DNA from: Vespa crabro
Lineage: Eukaryota; Arthropoda; Insecta; Hymenoptera; Vespidae
Assembly: GCF_910589235.1 (NCBI RefSeq)
Contig: NC_060956.1
Span: 8,811,999-8,875,998 of the forward strand
Length of the DNA: 64,000 nucleotides
Direction: 5' to 3'
Under the pieces are notes generated by a model that saw only the letters and a program-made list of their open reading frames with translations, ran no database searches and had not been told where the DNA came from. This document shows, piece after piece, positions 36,831 through 48,800 of the stretch; within the stretch, counting starts at the first letter, position 1; each line of letters begins with the position of its first letter. The translations under genes and the position numbers were made by a program.

Positions 36831-38195
36831 GTGTCACAAAAGGAAAATACGGGAAAGGCGTTAATTAATAAATTAATTAATAGTTAATTGTGTCATTACA
36901 ATTCCACGACCAAGTGCTGTAATATCGCGAGGTCAGAATTTTTCAAATGAATAGCATATTTAAAAGGGATATAAAAAATAAATGCACGCGCACGCAGCAT
37001 TCACGAACACACATTGACACAGAGACATACGATATACGTAAAATTAAAAAGCACATCAATAAATATCGTCTTATCGTAATCATCTGCGCGTCACAAGAGA
37101 GATAATGAGCGATTAACAGAGATTATTTAAACAGATTATTCTAATCTATTGATTTCAGTTTAAAAATATAAGCTATTATTTGAAAAGGTACTCAAATAGT
37201 AACAGTTTTTGTACCTGTTATTTTATTTTAAATTTATATTATTAATAATTTTAGATATTATATGAATTTTTTCTTGACTTAATTTTTATTACGAATTTAC
37301 ATTGATTTATAACAATTTATGATAAGACGTTTTGTGAAAGATACAACATTCGGCATAGTTTGTCTTATCTTTATAAATATTCGTTAAGTTTGCACATCGA
37401 AGGTCGTTCCTTCATACATTTTATACAATAAAAAAGCAATATCGAGTAATAATTTAAATAATGAAAAGGTGTCATTGAAAATATTTACATTATCGAAGGA
37501 GGGTATAAGAGTACATAGATATTCGAGAATCGAATATATTACTTATTTATGGCAAATATAGGATACTAATATTATATCTGAGTACACAAGAAGACTCTAT
37601 AGGGAATACTTATATTATCCACGTTGTTTAAGTATAATAATAATTATCTTCGCTTTGCCTAATCCAAAGAAAAGAGAAAGATGAAGAAAAGAAAGAGAAG
37701 TGATATTGCAAAGTAGAAAAAAATTTCGTCCCCAAAGCTTGACCCTCTTTCGTGATAAGCACGATATTATACGCTGACAATTAAACGATAAAAAAAATGT
37801 TTGTAAGAAACCTTAGAAAGTTAAGCGCGAAAGAAAATGCCTAAATTCACTCGTTACACATAAAAAATAGAGAAACGTACACATACACAAGCATACTGGC
37901 GTGAGAACATGTCTCACCGATTCGTCAGATCGTTCCTTTGATCATATCCTGCACACCATCCGTACCTCGATCATGAAGACTTCCTTAGAATCGCTAGTTT
38001 AGCTGCAAAAATCACGTCGCGATACGAAGCGGCCGCACATCTATCCTAATTTTTTTCTTCAGTTTCCTCAAATAAAAGCTGATAGATGCACACGGGTGCG
38101 GAGACAGCGACAGTGTAGAAGAGATTACGACTCATCCGTGTTGCAGCCATCCTTTTTATCTGCGATGTTAATAACGGGTTTGAAGGATTGAAGGG

Positions 38196-38203
38196 AAGAG
38201 AGA

Positions 38204-38250
<47 letters not shown>
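38196..38250. repeat. (GA)n microsatellite
   Basis: About 50 nt of GA with one GTGA interruption. Confidence 0.95.
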
Positions 38251-38251
<1 letters not shown>

Positions 38252-39183
38252 AAATGAGAAACAGAGAAGAATGTAAATGAGAGTGTGTATATGAGAGAGA
38301 AAAATATGATATAATGAAGAGAAAAGATTGAAAAACAAACTCGAAGAAAGAAAAAGGGTCCGTAGATAGATAGACAATTTTCGAAGCAACTTTTTTTTCG
38401 GACAATCGCAGAGAGGCTAGCCTAAAATTATTTGTTTGACTTGCTCTGATGATGTTCATAGAAACTGAATGAATTTGCGATTCGATCGATCGGTTTACCA
38501 GTCATTGTAATGTAGTCGATCGGTCGGAACTACCTTGGTCCCTTCGATTCTCGACTCGCCGTGTTGCAAGGTTGTAAAATCGTAGGAAACGAATCCTACC
38601 GGGACTATTGCTTTTTTCTTTCTTTTCTTTTTATTGTTTTTTCCTTCGGTTGAATTATGTTATTCTATGTATGTATTAACATTATTTTCAAGTTCATTGT
38701 TTATCGCTATCATTATTACGTATTGTTATTATTGTCATTACTATTATTACTATTATTATTTTAATTTGTATTATCTCTGTTATTATGATTATAACATCTG
38801 TAATCATTGTTAATTTACCTTCGTCTACACTTAAAATAACCATTTTTCCATGACTTTATTTTCTTCTTAAATTGAAAAAAAGAAAAAAAGAAAACAAAAA
38901 AGAAGAAAAAAAAGGATATTCGTTCACTTGAGAAGTTTCTGTCGAAAAATGGAAAGCCGTCTCCAAGAATTCGTCGGGCTCTGTGACATATTCGATCTTC
39001 ATTTATCAAGGAACTACATTGTACAAATCATGAGATATGCACCCTACGGTGAAGGAAGATAAATCTGTCTCTAAATTAGCTTGTATTTAAATTAATAATA
39101 AATCAACAGAGCCTTTCGACTTTGTGGGGAAAAGACATACATGAGGATATATTAAAAATATAACCCCAAGACGATATGTATAT

Positions 39184-39184
<1 letters not shown>

Positions 39185-39271
<87 letters not shown>

Positions 39272-39280
39272 TACACACAA
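39185..39280. repeat. (TA)n/(CA)n microsatellite
   Basis: TA run followed by a short ACACAC stretch. Confidence 0.95.
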
Positions 39281-40320
39281 CTAGACTATATATATAAGTA
39301 TATGCACATCACTTAAATAAAACACATACATATTATGCATATGTAATAATGTGTAATTACACGTGCACACGTTCAGATGCGCACTTATGTGCAATCAGCA
39401 ATTGTTAAATATTCTTCCTGCGTAATAGAAAAAAGATAAAAACAAAAAACAGAAAGAGATAGAGAGCAACGTATTACAAGCTCCGACACTCTCTTCTAAC
39501 CGTCGTACAGTAACGCTACTAATTACATCATATTTTGATCAAATTGTTGATTTACCGTTTGAAATTATTTTTGTCGGATCGGTTTATTGTCACAGTTCTG
39601 ACCGGTAAAACTCATAACCATCTACATATAGACGTCTTGACAAAAAATTTATCTATCGAGGATTTTGTTGCTTATTCCATACAAAAAGTCTTTTTAAAAT
39701 AATTCTTTTGATGACATTATTTTCTTATTCTAAATGACCCATGCTAATGTTAGCACATTGATCCTTTTTTACGACGAATGTAAACTATTTACAACTGTAT
39801 GTATGTTATTGCAAGTCGACTGAAATATATCCGATGATAAACGCGTGATTTTAATAATCGATTTGTAAATTAAGTTAAAATAATCTATATTACTTTTTTT
39901 CGCGCGGTACCCTACACTTTAAAAATAAAAACAAAAAAGAAAGACAGAGAAAATAGTAAAATTATACATATTTAGCCGATGCGTTACGATTACGACGAAA
40001 ATGTTATTCACTATTTGCTCACGTAAACCAAAGGAATACACGATTCTATTGATAATTGTGTAAGATTTCGTCTCCTCGCTCTTTAGTGCTTTTTCAAGAT
40101 AAATGTGTTCGTCAAATAATAATTCGAATTGAAATATCACTATTTATCGTATCGTTAAAGAAGAAAACAAAAAAATAAAAAAGGGTACCTTCGCTCGTCC
40201 CAAATTTGGATATAATTTTGCGTGAGATTTAAAAACAGGTCTAATCGAATATCGTAAAAAGTATTTTGTATTGTAATTTCTTTTTATAAAATTGTCTAAA
40301 TGGTATGTAAAATAATTTTT

Positions 40321-41104
40321 ATACAAGTTTTGCGTTCAAAATTCAATTCTTTGCAAATCAAAGTCACACGTTTGCAAACTAAATTTAATCTTTTACAAAT
40401 TAAATTTATCCTTTTAAAAATCTAGTTTTTCTACAAAATTCTTCCAAATTATCGTCTTTCAATTTCTGAAATAAAAAGTAATGAAAAAATATTTTTAAAA
40501 ATGCACTCAAAAGTAAAATTTTATACCAAAATTATCTATTGAAGAATCAATAATCTAATGAAAATCTACATGAGTTTATATTTTGTTTCGATCTCAAATA
40601 ACACATTTATAGGAGATTACTCTTTTTTGTAAATCGTAAGAATTCCAAACAAATTAAATATTAATATAGCTAAGAACCGTCTAGAGACTGTCCAATTAGT
40701 AAAAAATGAAATTGGTCCGATGTTTGCTGTACAAGAAAAAGATGTAGTGTTGATTTCATAATTAATTATAATAAATTATTTCCAGCACTGTAAATATTGC
40801 AACGCATCCAAACCAAAATTTGTTGTTTAACGGTTTTCAATTAATATTGTAAGAAATTTTCAAAGTTTAGCTAAAGTATTGTTATCTACATACAATAAAA
40901 TTTTGAATTTCATCCCACTAAATTTACATTTGACTTTATTTTTATTACAGAAGTTTAAGAAAATAATTTTGTAGAAAAACTTGGTTTGCAAAAGGGATGA
41001 ATTTGATTTGCAAAAAGTTAAATTTGATTTGCAAAAAGGTGAATATGGTCTGAAAATGGGTGAATTTGATTTGCAAAAAGTTGAATTTTGAATACAAACT
41101 TGTA
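40321..41104. mobile_element. Inverted-repeat element with 21-bp tandem subrepeats
   Basis: The left arm (40321-40445) is an imperfect inverted copy of the right arm (40962-41104). Each arm is built from 21-nt units of the type TTTGATTTGCAAAAAGTTGAA (right-arm orientation): five units on the right, four on the left, which explains the length difference. Weaker matching continues inwards (TTCTG.AATAAAAA.. in both). The roughly 500-nt centre has no ORF. It looks like a non-autonomous DNA element; the minus-strand ORFs with a repeated FLQIKF motif are a product of the 21-nt period and not a protein I would call. Confidence 0.6.
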
Positions 41105-44040
41105 CATATGTATATGTGTGTATAATACATATACATATATGTATATGTTCGATACGCAATAGTACGAGTTTTTCTCGAATTTTGAATTAGGTATTAAGAT
41201 CATACTACAAAACCTGGCTCTAATAAAATTACAGTGTATGAGAGCATTGTTATGTTAACAAAGACTGTTCGCGCAACGTCACTTAACGAATAATTTCTCT
41301 CGGTTCTAACCGAGATAAGATATATATTTGTTTCTCATTTGTTTTTAAATTAACATATCAGAAAGAATCTATGAGATGTAAAAATTGTTTAACATTTTAG
41401 CAGTATGTCGACGATAAAACGTTGGCTTGACGAGTAGATAGTTATTGTTAACGAAAGCATGTGAAACATGATTCTACATGATTTTTTATGTTATACCTTA
41501 TTGTTTCTGGAAAGAACAGGGCGTTCATATTTTAATCGATAGCATGCACTATCTCCTAAGATAAGAAAGATACGAAATTTCTTTTTAGGCAATAGATGGA
41601 AAAAAAAAGGAAAGTAGAAAAAGTAAGCTAAGGAAAAACACAGAATGCATTATTTTTAATCTCCTATTCCATTAAAATTATATTTTGTACATATGGAATT
41701 AATTAAGTTCTTCGATTGCAGATGAAAATTATTTTTTGTTCTTATGGCTAAATTTATCTTGATGTATTTAAAGAAAACAAACGCCGCGTTATTTTGTAAA
41801 GATTTATGATTATCATATTATAGAAAAGCGAAATAAGGAAAAAGATCATCAATTTCACCGATATAATGATACTCTTCGAGATTTTTATCTTGTCTAATTT
41901 AAGTTTATAGGTACTAGGGTCATCATATTTCGTCGCAGACTCATTAGAGGAACATTTTAATTAATTTTATAAAATTTTTGCCGTTAAAGTTTTCTTACCA
42001 TTATAAGAAAAAACAGAGAATAAAAGTAGAAGTTCCGAAACATGCCTGATAAGTAAAAAATATCGTTAATTAATAAAAGCTCAAATATCTCATCATGGTT
42101 TCAAACTTGGCTTCGTATCTGCATTATCTGTGGAAATATTGCACCATACATCTATACATATAATATATATTTATTAAAGTTTAATTATTTGTGCTGTTAC
42201 CAGATTGAAGAGAGCGCGGACGAACATGGCACAAACACATTGACATATTACACACGAGCAAAGCTTCAAGTTATTCTGATTCCGCATAGCAAACACGAGA
42301 AGTTATTATCGCCCACGCGCAATACAAATGGTCAAGCGTTAAAAATAAATATGATAATAAGATGATGTTAATCTATTAGACAGAGCTACGTAACGACAAA
42401 TGAAGATTTTTTTATAATTTGCAAAATCAATGAAAAAGAGCAGTATTATAATTATACTTTATACAGACCTATTCGAGGAAAAATGTTAACGCAATGGGTT
42501 TGGTAACGTTACGAGTTCTGTTAGATTTTCGTTAGGTCTTTTGCCCTTTTTGAAAAATGTAATTTCAGAACACCAATATTAATATCAAAGTGGCCGAACA
42601 TTTTGTATACAAACTACGCTATGGATTCCGGGACTCTTAATCTCGTCATTCACATCGACAATTAAGAGGGAAGAAGATGAGGGCTACGTTTTTAGTGGAT
42701 CGACAATAGATGGTAAAAAGGTGGGAAACAAATTTTTGATATTTTCTATGATGGCTCGCAAGATAAAGGTAAAAAAAAGCTAAGCATAGAGAAGATAAGA
42801 AAAGAAAATTTAAGGCGAAAATGTTCGAGGCAAAAGCGAATGAAAACTCGGCGTTATGACACAGCTTGCAATGAGGAAACTTGCAATATAACAAGCAATA
42901 AATAAGCCACTTTTAATTCCATGTATATTAAACAATTATGTGGATGCTTAACGAGATTTATTGAATTAAACAAGCAAGCCAAGAAATAAGATGAAATACC
43001 AATTTTACATATTCTTACTAATCGTAAACAATTACAATACGTATAGTGACATACTAAATTATACGATTATGTATCGATTTAAAGGAACAAAAAAAATGGT
43101 AAATAATTATAAACGCCTGTAAGCGAACAAGCGAGCAGACGGTAATCTAATCTACGTAAGTACGTAAAAGTTTCAATTTTACACTATCGATAATAATGAT
43201 ATAACGATAAGGATATATAAGATATATGACGATTTATAATAATTATAATGTTGTACAGAATATTTATGAAAGGTTTGCTGCTGGCGAAAGAGTCGCGCGC
43301 TCCTGCATTTCTTGCGATAATGAAAGAAAGAGAATCGTGCGCGCGCTCGTCGGTAAAAGAATATGATCTTATTGATCTTTTCATGTAAATCGATGTATTT
43401 GAGGAAATCGAGAATGAATAATTGAAATGCATTACGCGGCTTAGGTGACGCGCGGCTCTCTATCCAAAAGCGGCCAGACTATAATGAATGTTTTGTAAGA
43501 TAAAAAGGAGAACGATTGCAGTAGAGAATATTAAGATCGTGCGTTCGGGAGAAATGTATAGTCGATCCTTTCGAGAAATTTCGAATGAATTCGACGACGC
43601 CTTTCTCGAACAAAGGAAGACGCAGCTCTTTTTTTCGCAAAATACTAGAGCGCTGCGATAGAAAACGCCATTAATGGCTCTGAGATTATAATACGAAAAC
43701 GAGTATGTAGAGACAAAAAGCAAACAAACAAAAAAAAAGTAAGATTTGCGCGCCGCGGTGTGGCGAGAGCGAGGGCTGATAATCTAATTAATTGTGTATG
43801 TATACAGATAAAAATAAATATAATATTGCGATTATAAATATTAAACTCTAATAAAGAATAACAATATTGTACCCCTCTGTACATATAAATATATATTATA
43901 CTACGATGATTATTACTATATGATTTATTATAAATATGTATACGCATGTATATATATATTACATATACGCATATATACGTGTATATACATAAATATAAAT
44001 ATATCTCATGAATTCGCAAGATTATGTTCATTATTGTTTA
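41105..44040. other. Non-coding stretch, putative distal 3'UTR
   Basis: AT-rich, with no supportable ORF and no splice structure. A CpG-rich patch lies around 43280-43350 and 43430-43770. It is consistent with extended 3'UTR but does not prove it. Confidence 0.3.
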
Positions 44041-44044
44041 CTTA

Positions 44045-44285
44045 ATATCATCATCATGATCATCATCATCATCATCATCGTCATCACCGTCATCATCGTC
44101 ATCATCTTCATCTTCATAATCGTCATCATCATCATCACCATCATTAAGATTATTATTATTATTGTTATTGTTATTATCATAATTATTATTATTATATCAT
44201 CATCACTTTCATCATCATTATTATTATTGCTATTATTATTGTCATTATTATCATCATCATCGCCATCATCATTATTATTATTACT
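44045..44285. repeat. Degenerate (ATC/CAT)n and (ATT)n trinucleotide repeat
   Basis: About 240 nt of ATC/ATT/GTC triplets. The Ile/Val/Ser-rich ORF across it is an artefact. Confidence 0.95.
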
Positions 44286-44338
44286 ATGATAATATTAATA
44301 TATAAGAGAAGGTTCACAACGTGCCGTGTGTATGTGGG

Positions 44339-44344
44339 AATAAA
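44339..44344 (+). terminator. Rbp6: Candidate distal polyadenylation signal of the Musashi-family gene
   Basis: AATAAA with a GU/U-rich downstream element (TCGTGTCTGTTTATTTTTT, about 44382-44400). It is the last good signal before the Vps20 gene. Confidence 0.45.
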
Positions 44345-44631
44345 ATATATAATATAATGGACATTGTTCAATTCAATTTATCGTGTCTGTTTATTTTTTC
44401 CCTTTCTATAATAGATATAATAGAATAATATTTCATATTTACATTTTTGCATTTTATTCATTTTGGTTTTTTATTTCTTCAAATAATTATATAAAGTATA
44501 ATTTATATAAAAAGATAGTATAATATTAGTATATAATTCACGAATACTCTTTCGTTTCTAGTATAACCATGTTTGTATTTAGCGCCATTGAAACAACTTC
44601 AAGTTGATATCTCGAATCTCGATTAACTAAA

Positions 44632-44703
44632 ATGGCACCGCGTAGGTTTATTCGTGTAATGTCAACGGAATGCGTTCTTGTGATTATTGAAGGTAATGAA
44701 TGA
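44632..44703 (+). other. Possible upstream ORF / 5'UTR of Vps20
   Basis: ATG at 44632 in a favourable context (TAAAATGGCA) opens a 23-codon frame that closes before the Vps20 start. A donor-like GAAG|GTAATG at 44693 and acceptor TTTTATTTAG at 44749 could remove a 57-nt 5'UTR intron. If transcribed, the uORF could lower Vps20 translation. Confidence 0.25.
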
Positions 44704-44774
44704 TAGGGGTGCGACTTTATTATACATATTACATGTTGATTTTATTTAGAAAATTAAAAAAGGAGAACGACGAG

Positions 44775-44840
44775 ATGGGCATATTTTTCACTAAGAAGAA
44801 ACCACAGAGTCGCATTACCGAACAAGACAAGGCTATCTTG
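44775..44840 (+). CDS. Vps20: Vps20/CHMP6 ESCRT-III subunit, exon 1
   Basis: Encodes residues 1-22, MGIFFTKKKPQSRITEQDKA-IL. The start is chosen because Gly2 followed by a basic segment is the conserved N-myristoylated beginning of CHMP6 (vertebrate MGNLFGRKK..SRVTEQDKAIL); an in-frame ATG at 44700 would bury that Gly. Vps20 is recruited by the ESCRT-II subunit Vps25 to endosomal membranes and nucleates Snf7 filaments for multivesicular-body sorting. The exon ends in phase 0 at CTTG|GTAGGC; the intron is 75 nt. Confidence 0.95.
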
Positions 44841-44915
44841 GTAGGCATCACCTGTCAGATTAATCTAACCTTTTCCTTTCATTGGAAATGTTGTTATGCT
44901 TATAATGTTTTATAG

Positions 44916-45025
44916 CAATTGAAACAAACTAGAGACAAAATCAAACAATATCAACGTCGAATCGAACAAACTCTTGAGAAGGAACGACTTCTAGCTAAGA
45001 AACTTATACATAATGGACAGAAAGA
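44916..45025 (+). CDS. Vps20: Vps20/CHMP6, exon 2
   Basis: Residues 23-58 plus two bases of codon 59. The acceptor is AATGTTTTATAG and the donor AAAGA|GTAAGT. It encodes QLKQTRDKIKQYQRRIEQTL-EKERLLAKKLIHNGQK, the first basic helix of the ESCRT-III core, matching vertebrate CHMP6 QLKQQRDKLRQYQKRI. The following intron is 71 nt. Confidence 0.95.
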
Positions 45026-45096
45026 GTAAGTGTTTCAATCTTAATAATAATGTTTATTCAGAATTTATTGCATTATCATATTTGAAATTATTATAG

Positions 45097-45503
45097 CCGA
45101 GCTTTATTATTGCTGCGTAAAAAAAAATTCCAAGAGCAAATTCTGTCAAAGATCGATGGTCAGCTAGAAAATCTAGAAATTATGGTACATAATATAGAAT
45201 TTGCCCAAATAGAAATTAAAATTGTTGATGGTCTAAAAGAAGGAAATGCTGCTTTGAAAAAGTTACATGACATTTTTTCTATTGATGAAATCGAAAAAGT
45301 TATGGATGAAACAAGGGAAGGCATTGAAAAACAAAGGGAATTGGATGAAATATTATCTGGTGAACTTACGCAAGAAGATGAAGCAGAAGTAGAGGCAGAA
45401 TTAGATGTTCTATTGAATGCAGAAATTAAAGAAGCTGCACCAGAAATACCAGATGAAATAACATTGCCAGAAGTACCGACAAATTTACCAGAAAGGAGGA
45501 AAG
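45097..45503 (+). CDS. Vps20: Vps20/CHMP6, exon 3
   Basis: Residues 59-194 plus one base. It holds the second core helix (RALLLLRKKKFQEQILSKID), the signature NIEFAQIEIKIVDGLKEGN, the helix around SIDEIEKVMDETREGIEKQ, and an acidic C-terminal part. Near residues 182-190, LPEVPTNLP fits the MIM2 motif with which CHMP6 binds the Vps4 MIT domain. An acceptor (AATTATTATAG) and donor (AAAG|GTATTT) bound it. The frame remains open past the donor, so intron retention would add only a short unrelated tail. Confidence 0.95.
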
Positions 45504-45586
45504 GTATTTTGTTACTTTTGTTAACATATAGAACACTGAATAATTATACTAAACCAATATATATTTGATTCTTTTTGTACCAACAG

Positions 45587-45633
45587 AACGCGTAAAGGAA
45601 AAAATGCAAGAAGCAATTGCTTTAGAAGCGTGA
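45587..45633 (+). CDS. Vps20: Vps20/CHMP6, exon 4 and stop
   Basis: After the acceptor TTTTTGTACCAACAG the last 14 codons read RVKEKMQEAIALEA and end at TGA 45631-45633. The assembled protein is 209 residues, close to the about 200 of vertebrate CHMP6. All four exons have consistent phases, so the gene appears intact. Confidence 0.93.
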
Positions 45634-45827
45634 AAGACAAATGAGTCGTAAGAGTAAAACTTCGACTACTTCAAAACTATGCAAAAGTTCTTTGTACATA
45701 TGTACAGTGTATAATGTTAAGATGTTATTAATTATAAAGTCAATAACATTTAATTGAAAACTAAAGTTGCTTCTATTGTATCTTTTAAATGACATAATCT
45801 ATTACTGTGGAAAATACAATATTAGTA

Positions 45828-45833
45828 AATAAA
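45828..45833 (+). terminator. Vps20: Vps20 polyadenylation signal
   Basis: AATAAA about 195 nt after the stop codon, the first canonical hexamer downstream. Confidence 0.65.
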
Positions 45834-45859
45834 CTATGTGGTGTTTTAAAAGATAAGAT

Positions 45860-48800
45860 AATAATTGATAAAATTACATAAATTTTTACATATAAAATAG
45901 TTTAATTACAGGTATGTTAATTACACTTACATATCCTTATAATTATGAGCTATACTTTGTTCTTGATTTTCTATTAAAAAATGTTTAGAAATAAATATAT
46001 AATTACTAATTCCCGAAAAGAATAAATTCATTATCGTCGTTGTTTATGATTTCAACGGAATTCAATCTTTAAAGAGTGTAATAAATTATGAATGTGATTT
46101 AATATCCTATACATTTGTTTCTATATTTCACGTAAGACTATTATATCAATAAATTTTTTAGAAGCATTATTCATTTAATATTGTTCTTCTTTGATATGTT
46201 AAAGTATTGTGAGTAACTGTTTGTGATGTAGAGGATCGTAAATTAGTTTTTTATAAATTAAAATCATGTTCTAATCAAATTTGGAATATGATATATGAAT
46301 ACACTGTCCATATATATATATATCATATATTTAAAAGTTTATAATTATTTGTAGATTAAGTAATATCAAGTTAAATGATCTAAGAAGTAGGAACAATATG
46401 TTATTCGAATCCCTACATCTAAAATATTAGTACGTAGTAAAGTATTTTTATACACAATATGTTTTAAAAATTTATATACAAAAATTATCTGCCAAATTAT
46501 TATTTACTTAATCCAATTATTACAATCAATATGTATTTTTTTCGTATACTTCATACGTGTACGAATTTATACCGTTTATTAGGTAGTATGAATATTACGA
46601 TATTTCGAATGATGTCACAACCTGCTAATAGTTGACCTGTGTCTTTCCTTCTAATCTACATAATTAGGGAGATATTGATATTTTACGTGTTAACTCGCCT
46701 CCACCATATTTTACGATGCTTCATACGACGTATTCTAATCAATTTAAATTGAACTAGAAGTTTTTCAGCTTGTAAAGAAAAAATTAAAATTAAAAAAGAA
46801 ATATCGTTGCAATGTTTAATTCGAGTATATTTATCATATTAAAAGATATGATTAATTTCAATCGATGCAATTATTATGGATCATTTATGAATACGATCGT
46901 GAGCTATAGCTATCGAGCGCCAATCACCAATGGTAATATACAAGTGGCAATACGTAAAAGATAGTAATAGATAAGAAACCACTTCGTAAAGTCGACGTAT
47001 GTTAATTGCTTCGACAAAAAGATTGTTTTAATAAACGCTTCCATTTCACAAAATTTTTCCACTTGTCTTTAGGTATTTAGAAAAATTTTTACATTATTCA
47101 AAGGCTAATACGCGTTATTCTTAATTATAAAAAGATGTTAAATACGAAATAAAAGGAAACATTCCAAATTACATGGTAGATGACCCTGAGGAAAATTCGA
47201 GTATGTATACCAACAATATAAAGAAACAACCGAGATCGAATATATACGTACATACATCATACGTATTTACCAACGTGCTATTTGCACTGTGATAATCCAT
47301 CTGCGAAATAATACTTGCATGAAAACCAGTCGTTTTCTCTTTTCTTCTCTTTAGGAACTATGAACCTGTTAAAATACGCGATGTCATTCACCCTCTTCAA
47401 TCGACTCACGTTAACGTATATTGAGGCATTTTTAAATACTTATCATCTCAATTGATTAATGAACGTTTTCGATCAAATGTATATATATGTAATTGTCTTC
47501 AAGGAAATATGAATCTTCCGTGCGAAACGTGGTGTCTTGGATAACATTGATATTCCTAACTCGTCGGATGACTAATTAGAATTACAATGGGCACAGAGGT
47601 GTGTAGATAATCGACCATGCGTATGCGATTGCTTTGCCATCGTCGAAAATAGCTTCAATTAGATAGATTCAACGAGGAAAAATCACGAATTTTCTTCGAG
47701 CCGAGTATATACGAATATAAGCAGATCGATTAGATGTTTCACTGTTCTTCCAATTTTATTTTTTCATGTACAAATTATCATAAAAGAATGGATATTTGAA
47801 GTGTTCGAAAAAGACTTAAATTAGATTGTATCGATAAGCATAAAAAAAGCAAAAAATGTTGTTTCTGACAAATTATGTAATCATGATCGTTTAAGAATCG
47901 ATAGTTTTCTGTAAACTATGTTAGTAAGCAGATACAGGAAGAGAACGACTACTATCGTGATATATTTGAAACGACGTCATCTATACGGATCAGTAATTCC
48001 ATATTTAAAACCGGGTGACCTTCGTAAGTAAGAGAGACAGAGATGAAAAGAAGAACGAGTTGTGATGTTTTATTCTTCTTTTTATTTTCGTTCAATCGTC
48101 GTCACGTATATTGCGAGTAAGAAAGTTCCATACGGAAGTCTATTTCTATGAAATAAGAAAATCTATATTTTGTTAATCAGAGAATTATGAATTTTTCGAA
48201 GGAAAAAAAATTATAAGATAAATTAAAATTAATTTTATTGCTTTGATATTGTGCGTTATATACGTTAACAAAAATTGAATCGTAGATACTTACATTTTTT
48301 GCAATCATAGCCGGGTTTTAAAGATTTAATGTACATTCGACGAATCGCATTAAAACTTCCAATAAACCGCAACGACGTCACACAGATAAATAGCTTATTA
48401 GTCATTAATAGCTAAAGTCAGACGAAGCCAGCGTATTTTGTGACTTTTATTGTGGTGGAATTTCTACTGACAAATAATATTATTTATATCGTAGTTCATA
48501 CGATAGAAAGGTTGTAAAATATTTATTACTTCCGGCTTTTATTTTTTTCCAGATTCGTGTACACACATTAGTTGGTACTTGTTATCTCTAAAAATTTTAA
48601 TACAGAAATTTCATTTAACGAAAAATTCTCGAATAATAAAATAACGGGTTAATCGAGAAGATAGCTCAATCAATTAATGAATCAGATTCTCTTATTATAA
48701 TTAATATGACGTCGTCATCAAAACATCGATGAACTTAAGCTTATCGATATTTATAATGATGCAATAAATCTTGCATGATGAAACATGATTTAAAGATTCA

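Larger units (their letters stand above)
31067..44360 (+). other. Rbp6: Putative 3'UTR of the Musashi-family gene, possibly ~13 kb
   Basis: After the stop there is a 23-nt UTR stretch, a short intron (31090-31369), then about 13 kb with no convincing ORF. The sense strand over much of 31.4-39 kb is purine-rich (long GA tracts at 31868, 32397, 33694, 36732, 38196), unlike the pyrimidine-rich introns upstream. An AATAAA cluster at about 32103-32130 offers a short 3'UTR. AATAAA at 44339-44344, followed by GTGTCTGTTTATTTTTT, is a good distal site only about 220 nt before the next gene. Very long 3'UTRs are known for insect neural RNA-binding-protein genes. Extent is inferred; part of this could be intergenic. 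Confidence 0.4.

Noticed and set aside
40860..41203. Minus-strand ORFs with a repeated FLQIKF heptad
   Set aside because: The heptad is just the 21-bp tandem unit of an inverted-repeat element. It has no start context or conserved domain.
44008..44289. Ile/Val-rich then Ser/Leu-rich ORF
   Set aside because: It is a translation of ATC/ATT triplet repeats.
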